Source: Solea solea
Lineage: Eukaryota; Chordata; Actinopteri; Pleuronectiformes; Soleidae
Assembly (NCBI RefSeq): GCF_958295425.1
Contig: NC_081154.1
Location: forward strand, 1,804,890-1,868,889
Direction: 5' to 3'
Length of the DNA: 64,000 nt
Shown here piece after piece: positions 1 to 9,950 of the stretch. Position 1 is the stretch's first letter; every line of letters starts with the position of its first letter. Position numbers and translations under genes: made by a program. Below the pieces are notes generated by a model that ran no database searches, was not told where the DNA came from, and was given only the letters and a program-made list of their open reading frames with translations.

Positions 1-54
1 TCAAAGTCAGAGAAGTAGAAGAAGTCTGGCGGCGTCTCCTGCTCCCGTGTTTGT
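1..54 (-). CDS. fam20c: fam20c coding exon 4, partial (cut by window edge)
   Basis: Reading leftwards from an AG acceptor (TTCACACAG, AG at 56-55), the first base A completes Lys (AA from exon 3 plus A). Seventeen codons follow, giving QTREQETPPDFFYFSDF and then GA of the next codon. This matches the FAM20 block that directly follows LFKPMK and precedes the conserved RHNAEIAAFHLDR segment, which must lie outside the window. The polypyrimidine tract upstream of this acceptor is largely a (CTT)n microsatellite at 67-126, an unusual arrangement. Confidence 0.92.
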
Positions 55-66
55 CTGTGTGAACAC

Positions 67-126
67 GAAGAAGAAGAAGAAGAAGAAGAAGAAGAAGAAG
101 AAGAAGAAGAAGAAGAAGAAGAAGAG
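67..126. repeat. (GAA)n microsatellite forming the exon 4 polypyrimidine tract
   Basis: About 20 uninterrupted GAA units lie 11 bases outside the fam20c exon 4 acceptor. On the gene strand they read (CTT)n and so supply the pyrimidine tract. A branch-point-like TCTAAAAC lies just beyond the repeat, near 129-136. Confidence 0.95.
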
Positions 127-596
127 TTTTAGAGGTGTGTGGTGAAAGTGTAAGTGCAGCTTTATCAGAGCCTGAAACCACGTTTTTGTCCAACAACAAC
201 ATTAAAAAAAGACAAAGAAAAGCATTTATAAACATTTATTGTTCCCTATCAAAAAAACACTTTTATTTTGAAATTCTGTGAAATATTGGCAGTAATAATA
301 TTATTGTGATATAAATTTTAACTTCATATCTGTCCCGCCCCTCATGTGGAGGATAAAGTGGGAGAAGATGGAAGGATGGCAGTGATAGATAGAGCTCTAT
401 ATACTGTACATGTCATTAGGGAAGAGCCTCAGGACTTGGAATGAACGAGCGTCCAATCACAGACGAGATTCACCAGCGTGTCACACCTTTGTGATTCTAA
501 ACGTTTGAATAACTGACACATATCACAAGTGTAAACATTCTACAGCCATAAAATCTAAATAAATCCATGACGCTCATCAGAGGGTTAAAGAAGACA

Positions 597-1315
597 AGGA
601 CATCACCAGTGTCCACCATCAGCTGACAGGACATCACCAGTGTCCACCATCAGCTGACAGGACATCACAAGTGTCCACCATCAGCTGACAGGACATCACC
701 AGTGTCCACCATCAGCTGACAGGACATCACCAGTGTCCACCATCAGCTGACAGGACATCACCAGTGTCCACCATCAGCTGACAGGACATGACCAGTGTCC
801 ACCATCAGCTGACAGGACATCACAAGTGTCCACCATCAGCTGACAGGACATCACCAGTGTCCACCATCAGCTGACAGGACATCACCAGTGTCCACCATCA
901 GCTGACAGGACATCACCAGTGTCCACCATCAGCTGACAGGACATCACCAGTGTCCACCATCAGCTGACAGGACATCACAAGTGTCCACCATCAGCTGACA
1001 GGACATCACCAGTGTCCACCATCAGCTGACAGGACATGACCAGTGTCCACCATCAGCTGACAGGACATGACCAGTGTCCACCATCAGCTGACAGGACATG
1101 ACCAGTGTCCACCATCAGCTGACAGGACATGACCAGTGTCCACCATCAGCTGACAGGACATCACAAGTGTCCACTATCAGCTGACAGGACATCACCAGTG
1201 TCCACCATCAGCTGACAGGACATCACCAGTGTCCACCATCAGCTGACAGGACATCACCAGTGTCCACCATCAGCTGACAGGACATCACCAGTGTCCACCA
1301 TCAGCACCAGCTGAC
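597..1315. repeat. 31-bp minisatellite, 23 copies
   Basis: A 31-bp unit (AGGACATCACCAGTGTCCAC followed by CATCAGCTGAC) is repeated 23 times with very few changes. Three variants differ at one or two bases: CATCACCAG, CATCACAAG and CATGACCAG. In order from the left they run A A B A A A C B A A A A B A C C C C B A A A A. Each unit holds the palindrome TCAGCTGA with an E-box CAGCTG. The array lies in intron 3, about 540 bp upstream of exon 4. Confidence 0.97.
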
Positions 1316-1559
1316 AAACATTTTCCCTTTTTTAGAGTAAATACTTTCCAGGACGACAGTGTGTAATGATTTCAGCCTTGTGCCATTCTGGTTACAGCTC
1401 CAGCTGAGGGAGGATGAGAAGAATGGAAACTATCTTGGCAACTTCTCCGTCTCTCCTTCTCTCTTTATTCCCCCCGGATGCCTCTCACTGTTTATTTCAC
1501 TCTAAAGTCTTCTATCTCGCCTCGTCTGCCTCGCTCCACTGTTTTCTCCTTCTTCTGTG

Positions 1560-1622
1560 AATCCACGGCTCTGCTCTCCTCTCCCCTCCCTTCCTCTCCT
1601 CTCCTCTCCTCTCCTCTCTTCC
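1560..1622. repeat. CT-rich simple sequence and (CTCTC)n
   Basis: A pyrimidine-rich stretch with repeated CTCTCCTCTCC. An adjacent (CA)n at 1809-1851 is interrupted by CACG. Confidence 0.8.
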
Positions 1623-1987
1623 TCATGTCTTCCTCAGCTGGCGGCCTGATTGCGCCTCCACAGCTGTGAGTCTGACATTTGCACCAGTCGTTAACTAAAG
1701 CCAACACTGAGCTCAGGAACACACTCATCCTGAGCTGAATATTCCTCCACTTCCTCGTCTCTTTATCGCTGTGTCTTTCTCTCATGTCTCTGCGTCCATG
1801 TGTTCTCACGCACACACACTCACACACACGCACACACGCACACACACACACATTTAACGTCAGAGTTAAGTTTTGTAATGAAATGTGGTTATTTTCATAC
1901 TTTTTGGCCAATAAAATGTCAGAAATGTTAAAAATATGTTTGACTTTGCTTTATCTCAGTGTAAAACACGATTTCCAGACTAAAAAG

Positions 1988-2270
1988 TGACGTTTGAGAA
2001 CAGCTCACTCTCCTGCACCAAATCCCATAGAGAAAACATACATTTTGAACTCACAGGGCCACAGCAGCTGCTGGTGTAATGCTGCCCCGTGTGGTCAGTT
2101 TGTGTCACACAGTTAAAGCCGAACAACGTATTTCAAACACAGAAGTCACTAAATAACACGTGTGAATTTACTGACTGACGCAGAAGCTGTTTGTGAGCTC
2201 TGTAGGCCTTGATGTAAAATCCCTGATTTTCCCAATGGCCTTTGGTGCAGAAGAGTGAGAGGTTTACATC
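1988..2270. mobile_element. Non-autonomous inverted-repeat element, family A, copy 1
   Basis: The left end reads CTCACTCTCCTGCACCAAAT and the right end is its inverse (about TTTGGTGCAGAAGAGTGAGA). The interior of about 200 bp is shared with the copy at 2895-3178. There is no coding capacity, so this is a MITE-like DNA element. The superfamily is not established. Confidence 0.8.
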
Positions 2271-2339
2271 AAAGCAACAAACAAAACAAACCTTGTTTGG
2301 TCAGTTTGTGCCACTTAAAGGCAAACAAACTATGTACAA

Positions 2340-2430
2340 TTAGATTATTTTCATAATCTGGATTATTTGATTAGTTGTTCTGCATAAAATGTTCAATCTC
2401 AAATGTTTTTGTTATTATACATAACAGTGA
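2340..2430. mobile_element. Fragment of teleost GGGCTGCAAC-type repeat
   Basis: The words GATTATTTTCATAATC, GATTAGTTGTTC and CATAAAATGTTCA are typical of a very common fish repeat that begins GGGCTGCAAC and carries ATTAATCGATT blocks. Other fragments are at 4435-4570, 6370-6600, 21186-21310 and 32395-32720. Confidence 0.5.
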
Positions 2431-2894
2431 GTTATTGTTGTTAATTGACAATGAATGAATGGATGAATGACTGCAGTCATTTAGCTCACACGTCCACTCT
2501 GATCATTAACAGTGAGTAACGCTTTCCTCGGCTTCATCCCTCACTTGCTGAGCGCCTGACGCGGCTCTGCCACTAAAAGGCGCGGCGAGCGGCGCCTGAT
2601 GATTGTGTGGCGCCTCCTCCTCTGGGTTAGCCTCGCCTCAGGGACACGGCTCTCACTGCACATCAAGGAAAAATGAGAGTGACTTTGAGAGCGGAGAGCG
2701 GAGCCGATTTACACCGAGCGCTGCGGCGACACAATATCACTCAGCCCAGCACATGTTGTGTGGAGCTGTGCAGAGTCACGTCCTGGATTATCAAAAATCA
2801 GTCTCAGAAGAGCGTCTTTGTGAGATGTAGAGATGGAGAAGAAAACTTTGCTTCATCTGACTGTAACACAGGTATTTTTGAACTAGAACATGTA

Positions 2895-3178
2895 GGTTTG
2901 TGAAGAGCTCACTCTCCTGCACCAAATCCCATAGAGAAAACATACGATTTTAACCCACAGGGACACAGCAGCTGCTGGTGTGATGCTGCCCCGTGTGGTC
3001 AGTTTGTGCCACACAGGTGAAGCCGAACAAAGTGATTCAAACACGGAAGTCACTAAATAACACGTGTGAATGTATTAACTGAGACAGCAGTGGAGTGTAA
3101 ACTCCTGTGGGCTGTGACGTCACATCGGCACATTTCTCAATGGGATTTGGTGCAGAAGAGTGAGACTTTACAGCCACA
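2895..3178. mobile_element. Non-autonomous inverted-repeat element, family A, copy 2
   Basis: The element has the same ends and interior as the copy at 1988-2270. The match covers the ends, the CACAGCAGCTGCTGGTGT block and the GGAAGTCACTAAATAACACG block. Terminal inverted repeats are about 35-45 bp. The two copies are in the same orientation about 630 bp apart. Confidence 0.85.
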
Positions 3179-3179
3179 C

Positions 3180-4190
3180 AAGGTGAGAAAACATGCTGTT
3201 AAGATTCTAATGGACTCTTAGACTTGAGTGTAGTGTAGATTTGATGAAGTTAGCCTTTGTTTTTTAATTTTGTCTTCAGTATAGAAATATATTCTGGGCA
3301 AGAAACTGTTTCACAAGTTCCCAAATGATTAATTTCTTTACGGGACTTAATATGTGCATTTAAGTGTGGATTATGTAACACATCAAGCAGCCATGAAGAA
3401 GAGAAATAACCTGATATTAAATAATGATCTACTGTTCCATAGGAGGAATAATAAACTGTCTGATAGTCAATCAAACATTTCAGGATTTCATGACCGCGCT
3501 GACCGCACCAGAGCGTCGTCATGGAGATTTCTTGAAGGACAAGCGTGAGCAAACATTCTGGTGCAATGATTCACGGCCACTCGGCCTTTTAAGAAAATCC
3601 AAAAGCATATTTCACATACTTTTACTACATTTGCTTTCCATAAGGAGGAGGAGGAGGAGGAGGAGGAGGAGGAAAACTAAATAAAAGCACAATCAGCTGC
3701 TTTGTTCGTGTTTTCTTAAGCTTCACCAAAAACACATGTGAGTGAAACGTGTTTGCGGTCCATGTTTGGTGTCAGTGGGTGTGAAAACAAGCGCGTGTGT
3801 GTGAGACGGAGAGCGGGGGGGAAACGGACGCCAACGCCGCTGCGCCGACGCTGCTCCTCGCTGTCAATGCCAGCCAGGAAGCAGGAAGCCTGGGATAATT
3901 ACCGTGATCTGCATCCAATTGAAATGTCAATAAAGTTATTTAGAGCGTGGCACGGCGCTCCTCCACCCCCCACAGACACCACCACCAATCAGAGGACGAG
4001 GGTGAGGGAAGAGACAAAGGCGGTTCATCCGTCCATTTTTCCAACGCTTTGTCCTCACACCTACGCTCAGTTCAGAGCAGCATGAGGGCCACACGGACGT
4101 GAATGAAGCAAGCTGAGGGCCACACGGACGTGAATGAAGCAAGCTGAGGGCCACAAAAACAACTCTAATAATATGTCACTTTGCTGTTTG
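3180..4190. other. Intron 3, no gene seen
   Basis: The stretch holds a (GGA)n run at 3643-3672 and a GC-richer patch at about 3750-4080. A perfect 31-bp direct repeat (GAGGGCCACACGGACGTGAA and 11 further bases) occurs twice in tandem at 4084-4147. No exon-like signal was found. Confidence 0.5.
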
Positions 4191-4199
4191 CAGTGAGGA

Positions 4200-4400
4200 A
4201 TTCAGAGAATATTCAGGAGAAACTGATTTCAGCCACTTTAAAGGTCATTAAACCTCACTGTATGATGAGAATAGGTTTTATTTTGCTTTATCTCACTGTC
4301 ACACAAGTTTGTGAAGAGTTCACTCTCCTGCACCAAAGTGAGACGTTTACATCTTTCACACAAAAGGCCGTCGAACGGTGAGAAAACATTTTAAACTCAC
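4200..4400. mobile_element. Family A fragment, copy 3
   Basis: TTTGCTTTATCTCACTGT and GAAGAGTTCACTCTCCTGCA match the left end of the family A element. The interior is mostly missing and the copy looks rearranged. Confidence 0.55.
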
Positions 4401-4434
4401 AGGGACTCATGAGCTGCTGCTTTACTGTTGCCTT

Positions 4435-4570
4435 GTTTCAAATTACCTTCTTAATCTATTCATCTGTCAATTACTTTTTCGATTATACAGTGAGTTGTTT
4501 GGTCCATAAAATGTTGATGGTGTTTTTTGTGCATGTTGTTTTGTCCACAAATCCAAATGATTCACTTACT
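4435..4570. mobile_element. Fragment of GGGCTGCAAC-type repeat
   Basis: AATTACTTTTTCGATTATAC, GGTCCATAAAATGTTGATGG and ATCCAAATGATTCA are diverged matches to the same common fish repeat seen at 2340 and 6370. Confidence 0.5.
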
Positions 4571-4779
4571 GGGATTGATTTGTTATTTGTGGTAAAGCAT
4601 AAAGAATGTAAAAATGAAAGTCTTGGTGTTAATGTGAAGGGCAACACTGCATTTATCATCTTAACTCAGACTTAAGGTAGAGGCCTGTGAGGACGCCGCA
4701 GGCCGGATAAAAGTGGTTTGCGGGCCACATCTGGCCCTGGGGCCTTATGTTGCCCATGTGTGATTTGGACCTCTTTGTG

Positions 4780-4882
4780 TTTTTGGACAGTTTAAACCGG
4801 TAGACAGACTTCACACACTAAACTGGTGACCTTCTTGCTGAGAGGCAACAATGCCGGCCACTGCACCACCGTGTGAGCAGAT
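4780..4882 (-). mobile_element. tRNA-derived SINE fragment
   Basis: Read on the minus strand this gives CACGGTGGTGCAGTGGCCGG followed by CATTGTTGCCTCTCAGCAAG and AAGGTCACCAG. That is the well-known teleost repeat whose head resembles a tRNA A-box and whose middle reads GTTGCCTCACAGCAAGAAGG. The copy is truncated and diverged. Confidence 0.65.
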
Positions 4883-5129
4883 GATGTGTTCAGGTAAATG
4901 TGAGCGCGTTTGTCCTCATAAACACGAGGCAGAGGAAACATCATCATAAAGTCCATACATGTTTTAACTGCACTGTAAACTCCCCGTTCACTTTGGACTG
5001 CGCGGTTCAAAGTGAACTTTTTAAATATTTACACGTCCACGGAGGATTTTTCCTTTCTTTTTATGCTGAATGATGAGTAGATGACGTGCAGTGAGAGGAG
5101 GAAGCTGCTCCACTTTCTGTTCTATTAAA

Positions 5130-5400
5130 AGGTCCAGTTTGTAAGAGCTAGTGACATCTAGTGGTGAGATTACAGATGGTACCAAACAGAGAAAATCCAA
5201 CGCTCAAACCTCACAACTACAGTGGTTCTTCCCTGGCTTGTTTGACCCTTTCAGGCTGCTGTAGAAACATGGCGGCAGAAGACAAGTGAAAGTCTTATTC
5301 TCCGGCTGTTTCTATTGATTTACTGTTTCTAAATTAACCCGTGTTCCTTCAAAGACCAGCAGGAGGCGTTGTTCCTTAAAAAAAACACATACTGCCTCCA
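5130..5400. mobile_element. Interspersed repeat of the GGTCCAGTTTGTAAGA type
   Basis: AAAGGTCCAGTTTGTAAGAG, TAGTGACATCTAGTGGTGAG and a later CATACTGCCTCCATGTGTG belong to a non-coding repeat found throughout percomorph genomes. Related pieces lie at 24925-24990, 26395-26600, 59335-59390 and 59640-59730. Confidence 0.6.
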
Positions 5401-6027
5401 TGTGTGTTAAAATGATTGTGTATTTTGGGTCATTTTCGACTAATTAAGGTTTTTGACCATTTTAGGGCAAATATTTGTGGAAATTATTGGATTTAAGTCA
5501 GATTTCAGTTCAATATTCACTCTGCAGTGGATTTACAAGGTGATGGAGCATGATAGAGCTAGAGTAAAAGACTCTACTAAATCAACACTACACTGTTATT
5601 AAGAGAAAATGTCACGACCCTGGTGATTATACAGCAAAAGTGATGGGTGGTCTATTTAAGTTTGGGCCATAAACCGTTAAACGTTAAACACTGGAGCTTT
5701 ATGGAGATGTGGTGGCGTCAGATCCTTCATCGTCTGTGGGTCAGATGTGCAGAGGTGAGTGTGTCCACAGTGACCCCGACCTCGCTGTAAACAGACAGTT
5801 TTCACTGGGAGCTCAGACAGTTTCTTGGCGAGGCTCCCGGCCCCGCAGGGCCCTGGTGGCCCCCGGGGCGGCGGCCACGGCCGCAGCAGCAGCAACAACA
5901 AACTCACACAAGTGTGAGAGTGTAAAGGTGAACAGGACACACAGAGACACAGAGACACAGAGAGACTCAGAGCTGCATGTGGAAAATCGACCTGTGCATC
6001 ACCACACATACCTGAGCTGTGCATGAG

Positions 6028-6244
6028 CAGCAGGAGACAGTGAGGACGCAGCAGGGACAGTGAGGACGCAGCAGGAGACAGTGAGGACGCAGCAGGGCCA
6101 GTGAGGACGCAGCAGGAGACAGTGAGGACGCAGCAGGAGACAGTGAGGACGCAGCAGGGACAGTGAGGACGCAGCAGGAGACAGTGAGGACGCAGCAGGG
6201 ACAGTGAGGACGCATCAGGAGACAGTGAGGACGCAGCAGGGACA
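6028..6244. repeat. 19/21-bp minisatellite, 10 copies
   Basis: GACAGTGAGGACGCAGCAG is repeated ten times, alternating between a 19-bp form (CAGGGACAG) and a 21-bp form (CAGGAGACAG). On the minus strand two frames give Ser/Cys/Leu-rich peptides, which are repeat artefacts. Confidence 0.93.
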
Positions 6245-6369
6245 GAAGTGAAAGGCATTTCCTTTCACCCTGGAATTGACATCAAGTTCAGGGAGAAAAA
6301 AAAGCCTTGAGACGCCAAGAGAACTCTTCAAATCTGAGACTAGTGGATTTTGTCCCAGTCAGCGTTAAA

Positions 6370-6620
6370 GTTACACCTGTTAATCAGTTCAGCTGAACAT
6401 TTAATATAATAATTGATTAATTGGTTTGAGGTTTGTTTTTTTTCTCGTTAAAAAAAAGTTCTCTGATTTTTCAGCTACTGAAATGTGAACATTTTCTGGT
6501 TTCTTCATTTAAATGGAATCTTTTCCAACATTTTGTGACATTTGACGAACCAAACATTTACTCGACAATTGTTCAAAAATCAAAAAATAAACTGTTTTTC
6601 TTCATATTTTCTTCTTCATA
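6370..6620. mobile_element. Diverged GGGCTGCAAC-type repeat
   Basis: TTTAATATAATAATTGATTA, TTTTTCAGCTACTGAAATGT, GAACATTTTCTGG and CAACATTTTGTGACATTT follow the usual order of this common fish element. The ends are not preserved. Confidence 0.55.
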
Positions 6621-7286
6621 AGCCAGGCGAACTTTAAAATGTGACGTTTTTCCCAAATTTCAATATGATTTTAAAGAATTTGGAGAACTTTTTGTCTATA
6701 GGTTGTGTTGAAATTAAAGATATAAGACACTCTATATTGTACATTCTTATAGCCTCTGTATATATTGTTTAACATACAGTAGTAATTGACAAAAAGCAGC
6801 TTCTATTTCTTAAAATGAACAGAATGTAGAGTGGGCCCAGGACAGAACCCTGTGGAACCTCCCAGACTTCTGTAACATTCCCTGCACACAAACACAAAGA
6901 TAAACACCACAGTTTTCTCTCACGTTTCATGTTTGAATGATGCTAAAGTTTGTTTCTTCTTCACAGCAAACACCCCATCTGTGTGAGCCGTTTAATAACC
7001 CGCATGTCGCCAAAGCCACCGCGGCGCACGCTCGGGCGCAGCGAGCGAGGAGAAGAGAGGATGTTTTATGTAGTTTCAAAGTCAAACTGCCAATCGATCA
7101 CCTGCGAGACTGTAACTGCGGTCGAGGAGGAGGAGGAGGAGAAGAAGAGGGGGAGCGGAGCGGAGGAGTGGAAATAAAAAGAGAAAGATACGCTGTAAAA
7201 TATAAAAAGACAAGGGCATCTTCAGCCCCAGCGGGTTCACACCAAAGGGCTGACTCCACACACTGTCACACGTCATCTGTCAGAGC
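6621..7286. other. Intron 3, no gene seen
   Basis: An AT-rich stretch is followed by a GC-richer part (about 6960-7290) with a short GGA run. A phrase near 6830-6865 (GGACAGAACCCTGTGGAACC) resembles fish LINE or SINE text, but I could not delimit an element. Confidence 0.4.
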
Positions 7287-7287
7287 C

Positions 7288-7329
<42 letters not shown>

Positions 7330-7341
7330 AACCCAGAGTAT

Positions 7342-7368
<27 letters not shown>
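7287..7368. repeat. Two (CA)n microsatellites in a short duplication
   Basis: Two (CA)n arrays are each followed by ACCCAGAGTATCACACACA, indicating a local duplication of array plus flank. Confidence 0.9.
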
Positions 7369-7372
<4 letters not shown>

Positions 7373-7409
7373 CCAGAGTATCACACACAGACAGAACAAC
7401 GGCTTCAAA

Positions 7410-7628
7410 GAGCTGTTATATTATATATTATACACATATAATGTATGATTTACATTTTCACATGTATCATAAAAGTTTACTGTGTATATGTTTGTATATG
7501 GAGGAGAAAATGACACATACTTGTACACTACATGTGTACCATGCATATTCAGACATATATATACACATCTATATACTGTATACCGTTGTATGAAGTCAAC
7601 TTCACATCAGAAGAGACTAAACTAGGCG

Positions 7629-7660
<32 letters not shown>

Positions 7661-7700
7661 TATACATATACATATATGTATATGTATATATAAGTAGATC
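7410..7700. repeat. (TA)n and ATATAC-rich simple sequence
   Basis: Alternating TATATA, TACATA and TATGTA runs, with the purest (TA)n at 7629-7652 and an ATATGTATATGT-type palindrome after it. Confidence 0.85.
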
Positions 7701-8460
7701 AGTATCAGTAATCAGCACATGATATATCAGCAAAAGGTCCAGTATTGTGTGACCCTAATTATTAGTATATTTTAATTTTAAGGCATTAAAGAGTATAGTA
7801 CATATCTTTTCCCAAGATATTTACTGTTTTTTTAAATATGCATATAAAATGTCATCCTTTGTGAATACAGTGTTTAATAAAGAGATTTGAGAGAGAGTGA
7901 ATCTCATCTATGATCAAACAAACAACAACATCACGGCTGCTGCTGCTGAGAGCAGACGAGGAGGCGTTTCATTGTTTTATCTGCACTATAACATGTGACG
8001 TTTGACCTTTTAACCGGTGACATTTGATAAATGGAGCAAAAAAAATACAATAAATAAGAGGCATTTTCACGAGGTCGTCGCACCTGCACCACGTTTATAT
8101 CTGACACCGTGACTTAGTGTTCACTGTCATCGTGGAAACAAAGAGTGGCAGCTTATTCTGTCTGAGAGGAAGAAGGAGAGGAGGGATACGAGGAAGGAAG
8201 GAAGGAAGAAAGAGGAGAAGGATGGAAAGACAAGGAAGAGACAATGAAAGGAACGGAAGGAATTGATGACATGGAGGAGAAAAGGAAGACAAAAAAAGAC
8301 ATGTAACAAGCATGCAAGGAAATGAGGAAATGAAGTGTAGACAAATAGAAACGTATGAAACGTAGAAATGTATTTTTCTTTCTAGAAAAATAAAGAAAAA
8401 TACATGAAATTTACAATGTAATATTAAAATATTCATCTTTTAACTCCATGAGGTCAAACT
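7701..8460. other. Intron 3, no gene seen
   Basis: The stretch is AT-rich, then purine-rich (AGGAAGGAAGGAAGG near 8190-8215). Long minus-strand frames here are Ser/Phe/Leu translations of the purine run and are not genes. Confidence 0.5.
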
Positions 8461-8652
8461 GTAACTGTGTGTCTGTGAGTTCTTGTATCGGTATCTTTGT
8501 GAGGACCAGACAACTTATAAACCTAAGGACGTGAGGAGATTTTGAGGGTTAAGACCTGGTTTAAGGGTCAGGGTAGAATGTGGATTAGTTGTGATGGTTA
8601 AGGTTAGTGTAAGGAGCTAGTGAATGTGATGTGTCCTCACTCTGGACGCTGC

Positions 8653-8683
<31 letters not shown>

Positions 8684-8780
8684 AGCACATTCTGGCTGCT
8701 CCTCAACTTGTAAATAGTTAGTGAATACATCATGTCTCGTGTCCTCACTGAGAATGCTGCACAAGAATGTGTGCACCTGC
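8461..8780. repeat. Repeat with TTTGTGAGGACCAGA and a partly duplicated (GT)n-flanked unit
   Basis: TCTTTGTGAGGACCAGACAA followed by a GGTTAAG/GGGTTAAGACC stretch is a common fish repeat. A unit AGTGAATGTGATGTGTCCTC ACTCTGGACGCTGCACAA recurs in diverged form at about 8719-8765, each time next to a (GT)n run. Confidence 0.6.
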
Positions 8781-8806
8781 GAGTGTGTGTGTGTGTTTCA
8801 AAGAGA

Positions 8807-8844
<38 letters not shown>

Positions 8845-9130
8845 GGGAGTAAAGGAGGAGGAGGAGGAAGAAGAAGAAGAAGACTGCAGAGCCTGAGGAG
8901 CCATCACACTTACAACTGCAACACACACACACACACACACACACACCTGGATCAGTGTGTGAAGGTTGTTTGTGGTTTATATTTGTTAAAAAGGAAGAAA
9001 GAAAGAAAGAAAGAAAAACAGAACATGTAGCGAAAGGAAAGAAGGAAGACACTAAGTGATAAAAGAAGACGACAGTAACTTAAGGACAAAAAAGAAATCC
9101 AAAGAAAGAAAGAACCCCTGACACTGTAAA
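8781..9130. repeat. Cluster of (GT)n, (GA)n, (GGA)n, (CA)n and (GAAA)n
   Basis: Five different microsatellites lie within 350 bp: GA at 8812-8842, GGA/GAA at 8855-8882, CA at 8922-8946 and GAAA at 8993-9016. Confidence 0.85.
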
Positions 9131-9689
9131 AAAAGACACGGTTACATCGTCCTGACTCTAATCTCCATGACAACGACTTTAAATTCATGTTAAATGTATT
9201 TTCATAAACAAGAGAATGATTCACATACTGTACATCATAATGTATATGAATAAAAAACAGGTCACTCTCATGAATTATTCAACACAGAAGGTTGTTGTGT
9301 CCTAAAGATACAACATCGTATTTATCCTCAGTGTCCTCAGGGGGGCAGCACCATGTCAACGCACTCATGCTGAATAAATAACCAAACAAAGTCTTCAGAA
9401 CACACACACACACACACACACAGTTATTATTATACCACTTCAAAGAGGACGAGTGCTCTGGTAAAGAATTGTCCTAAATGAAAATCCCTGAGGGAAAAAC
9501 ACAGCTATTAAAGGTTTAGTGTGAGGTAAAGACACCGTGAAGAGGAGGAGGATGAAGAAGAAATCAAGGGGAGGAGGAGAAATAAATATTGTAATAATGT
9601 AACATTCAAGATTTTGAATGGAGGTCATTTCTATACAAACAAAGCCCAATACTAGTTATATTTACCTCAAATGCAAAAGGTAAAATTTA

Positions 9690-9950
9690 CTCATCTCATT
9701 TTACAGTGTATACTGTTTATATAGAGGTCTCATTCAAAGCTCAAATGTTTAAGGACTTTAATCTAATTTATTTGTAAGCAGAGAAGCTAAAATGAACCTA
9801 TCATATTTTACAGTGTAGATACAGAGATAGAATGAAATAAATAATGACAATATGAAAAGTTAAACTTTTAAAGGCAACAGGTTTCTTAGATTTATTTTAA
9901 GTAAAATCAACTTATCATATTTTACAGTGTAGACATGTAAATGCCTGATT
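9690..9950. repeat. Three diverged units of about 110 bp sharing CATTTTACAGTGTA
   Basis: The word TTTTACAGTGTA occurs at about 9699, 9804 and 9918. It is preceded each time by a TTTA/TAAAATNAAC-like stretch with TCATATTTT and followed by a purine-rich stretch. The spacing suggests an old tandem triplication. Confidence 0.5.

Noticed and set aside
597..1315. CRISPR-like array
   Set aside because: The 31-bp units are contiguous without unique spacers and the host is a vertebrate; it is a minisatellite.
5677..6258. 193-codon minus-strand frame rich in Ser, Leu and Cys
   Set aside because: It is mostly a translation of the 19/21-bp minisatellite.
6937..7593. 218-codon plus frame
   Set aside because: It has a His-Thr run from (CA)n, no splice-bounded structure and no similarity.
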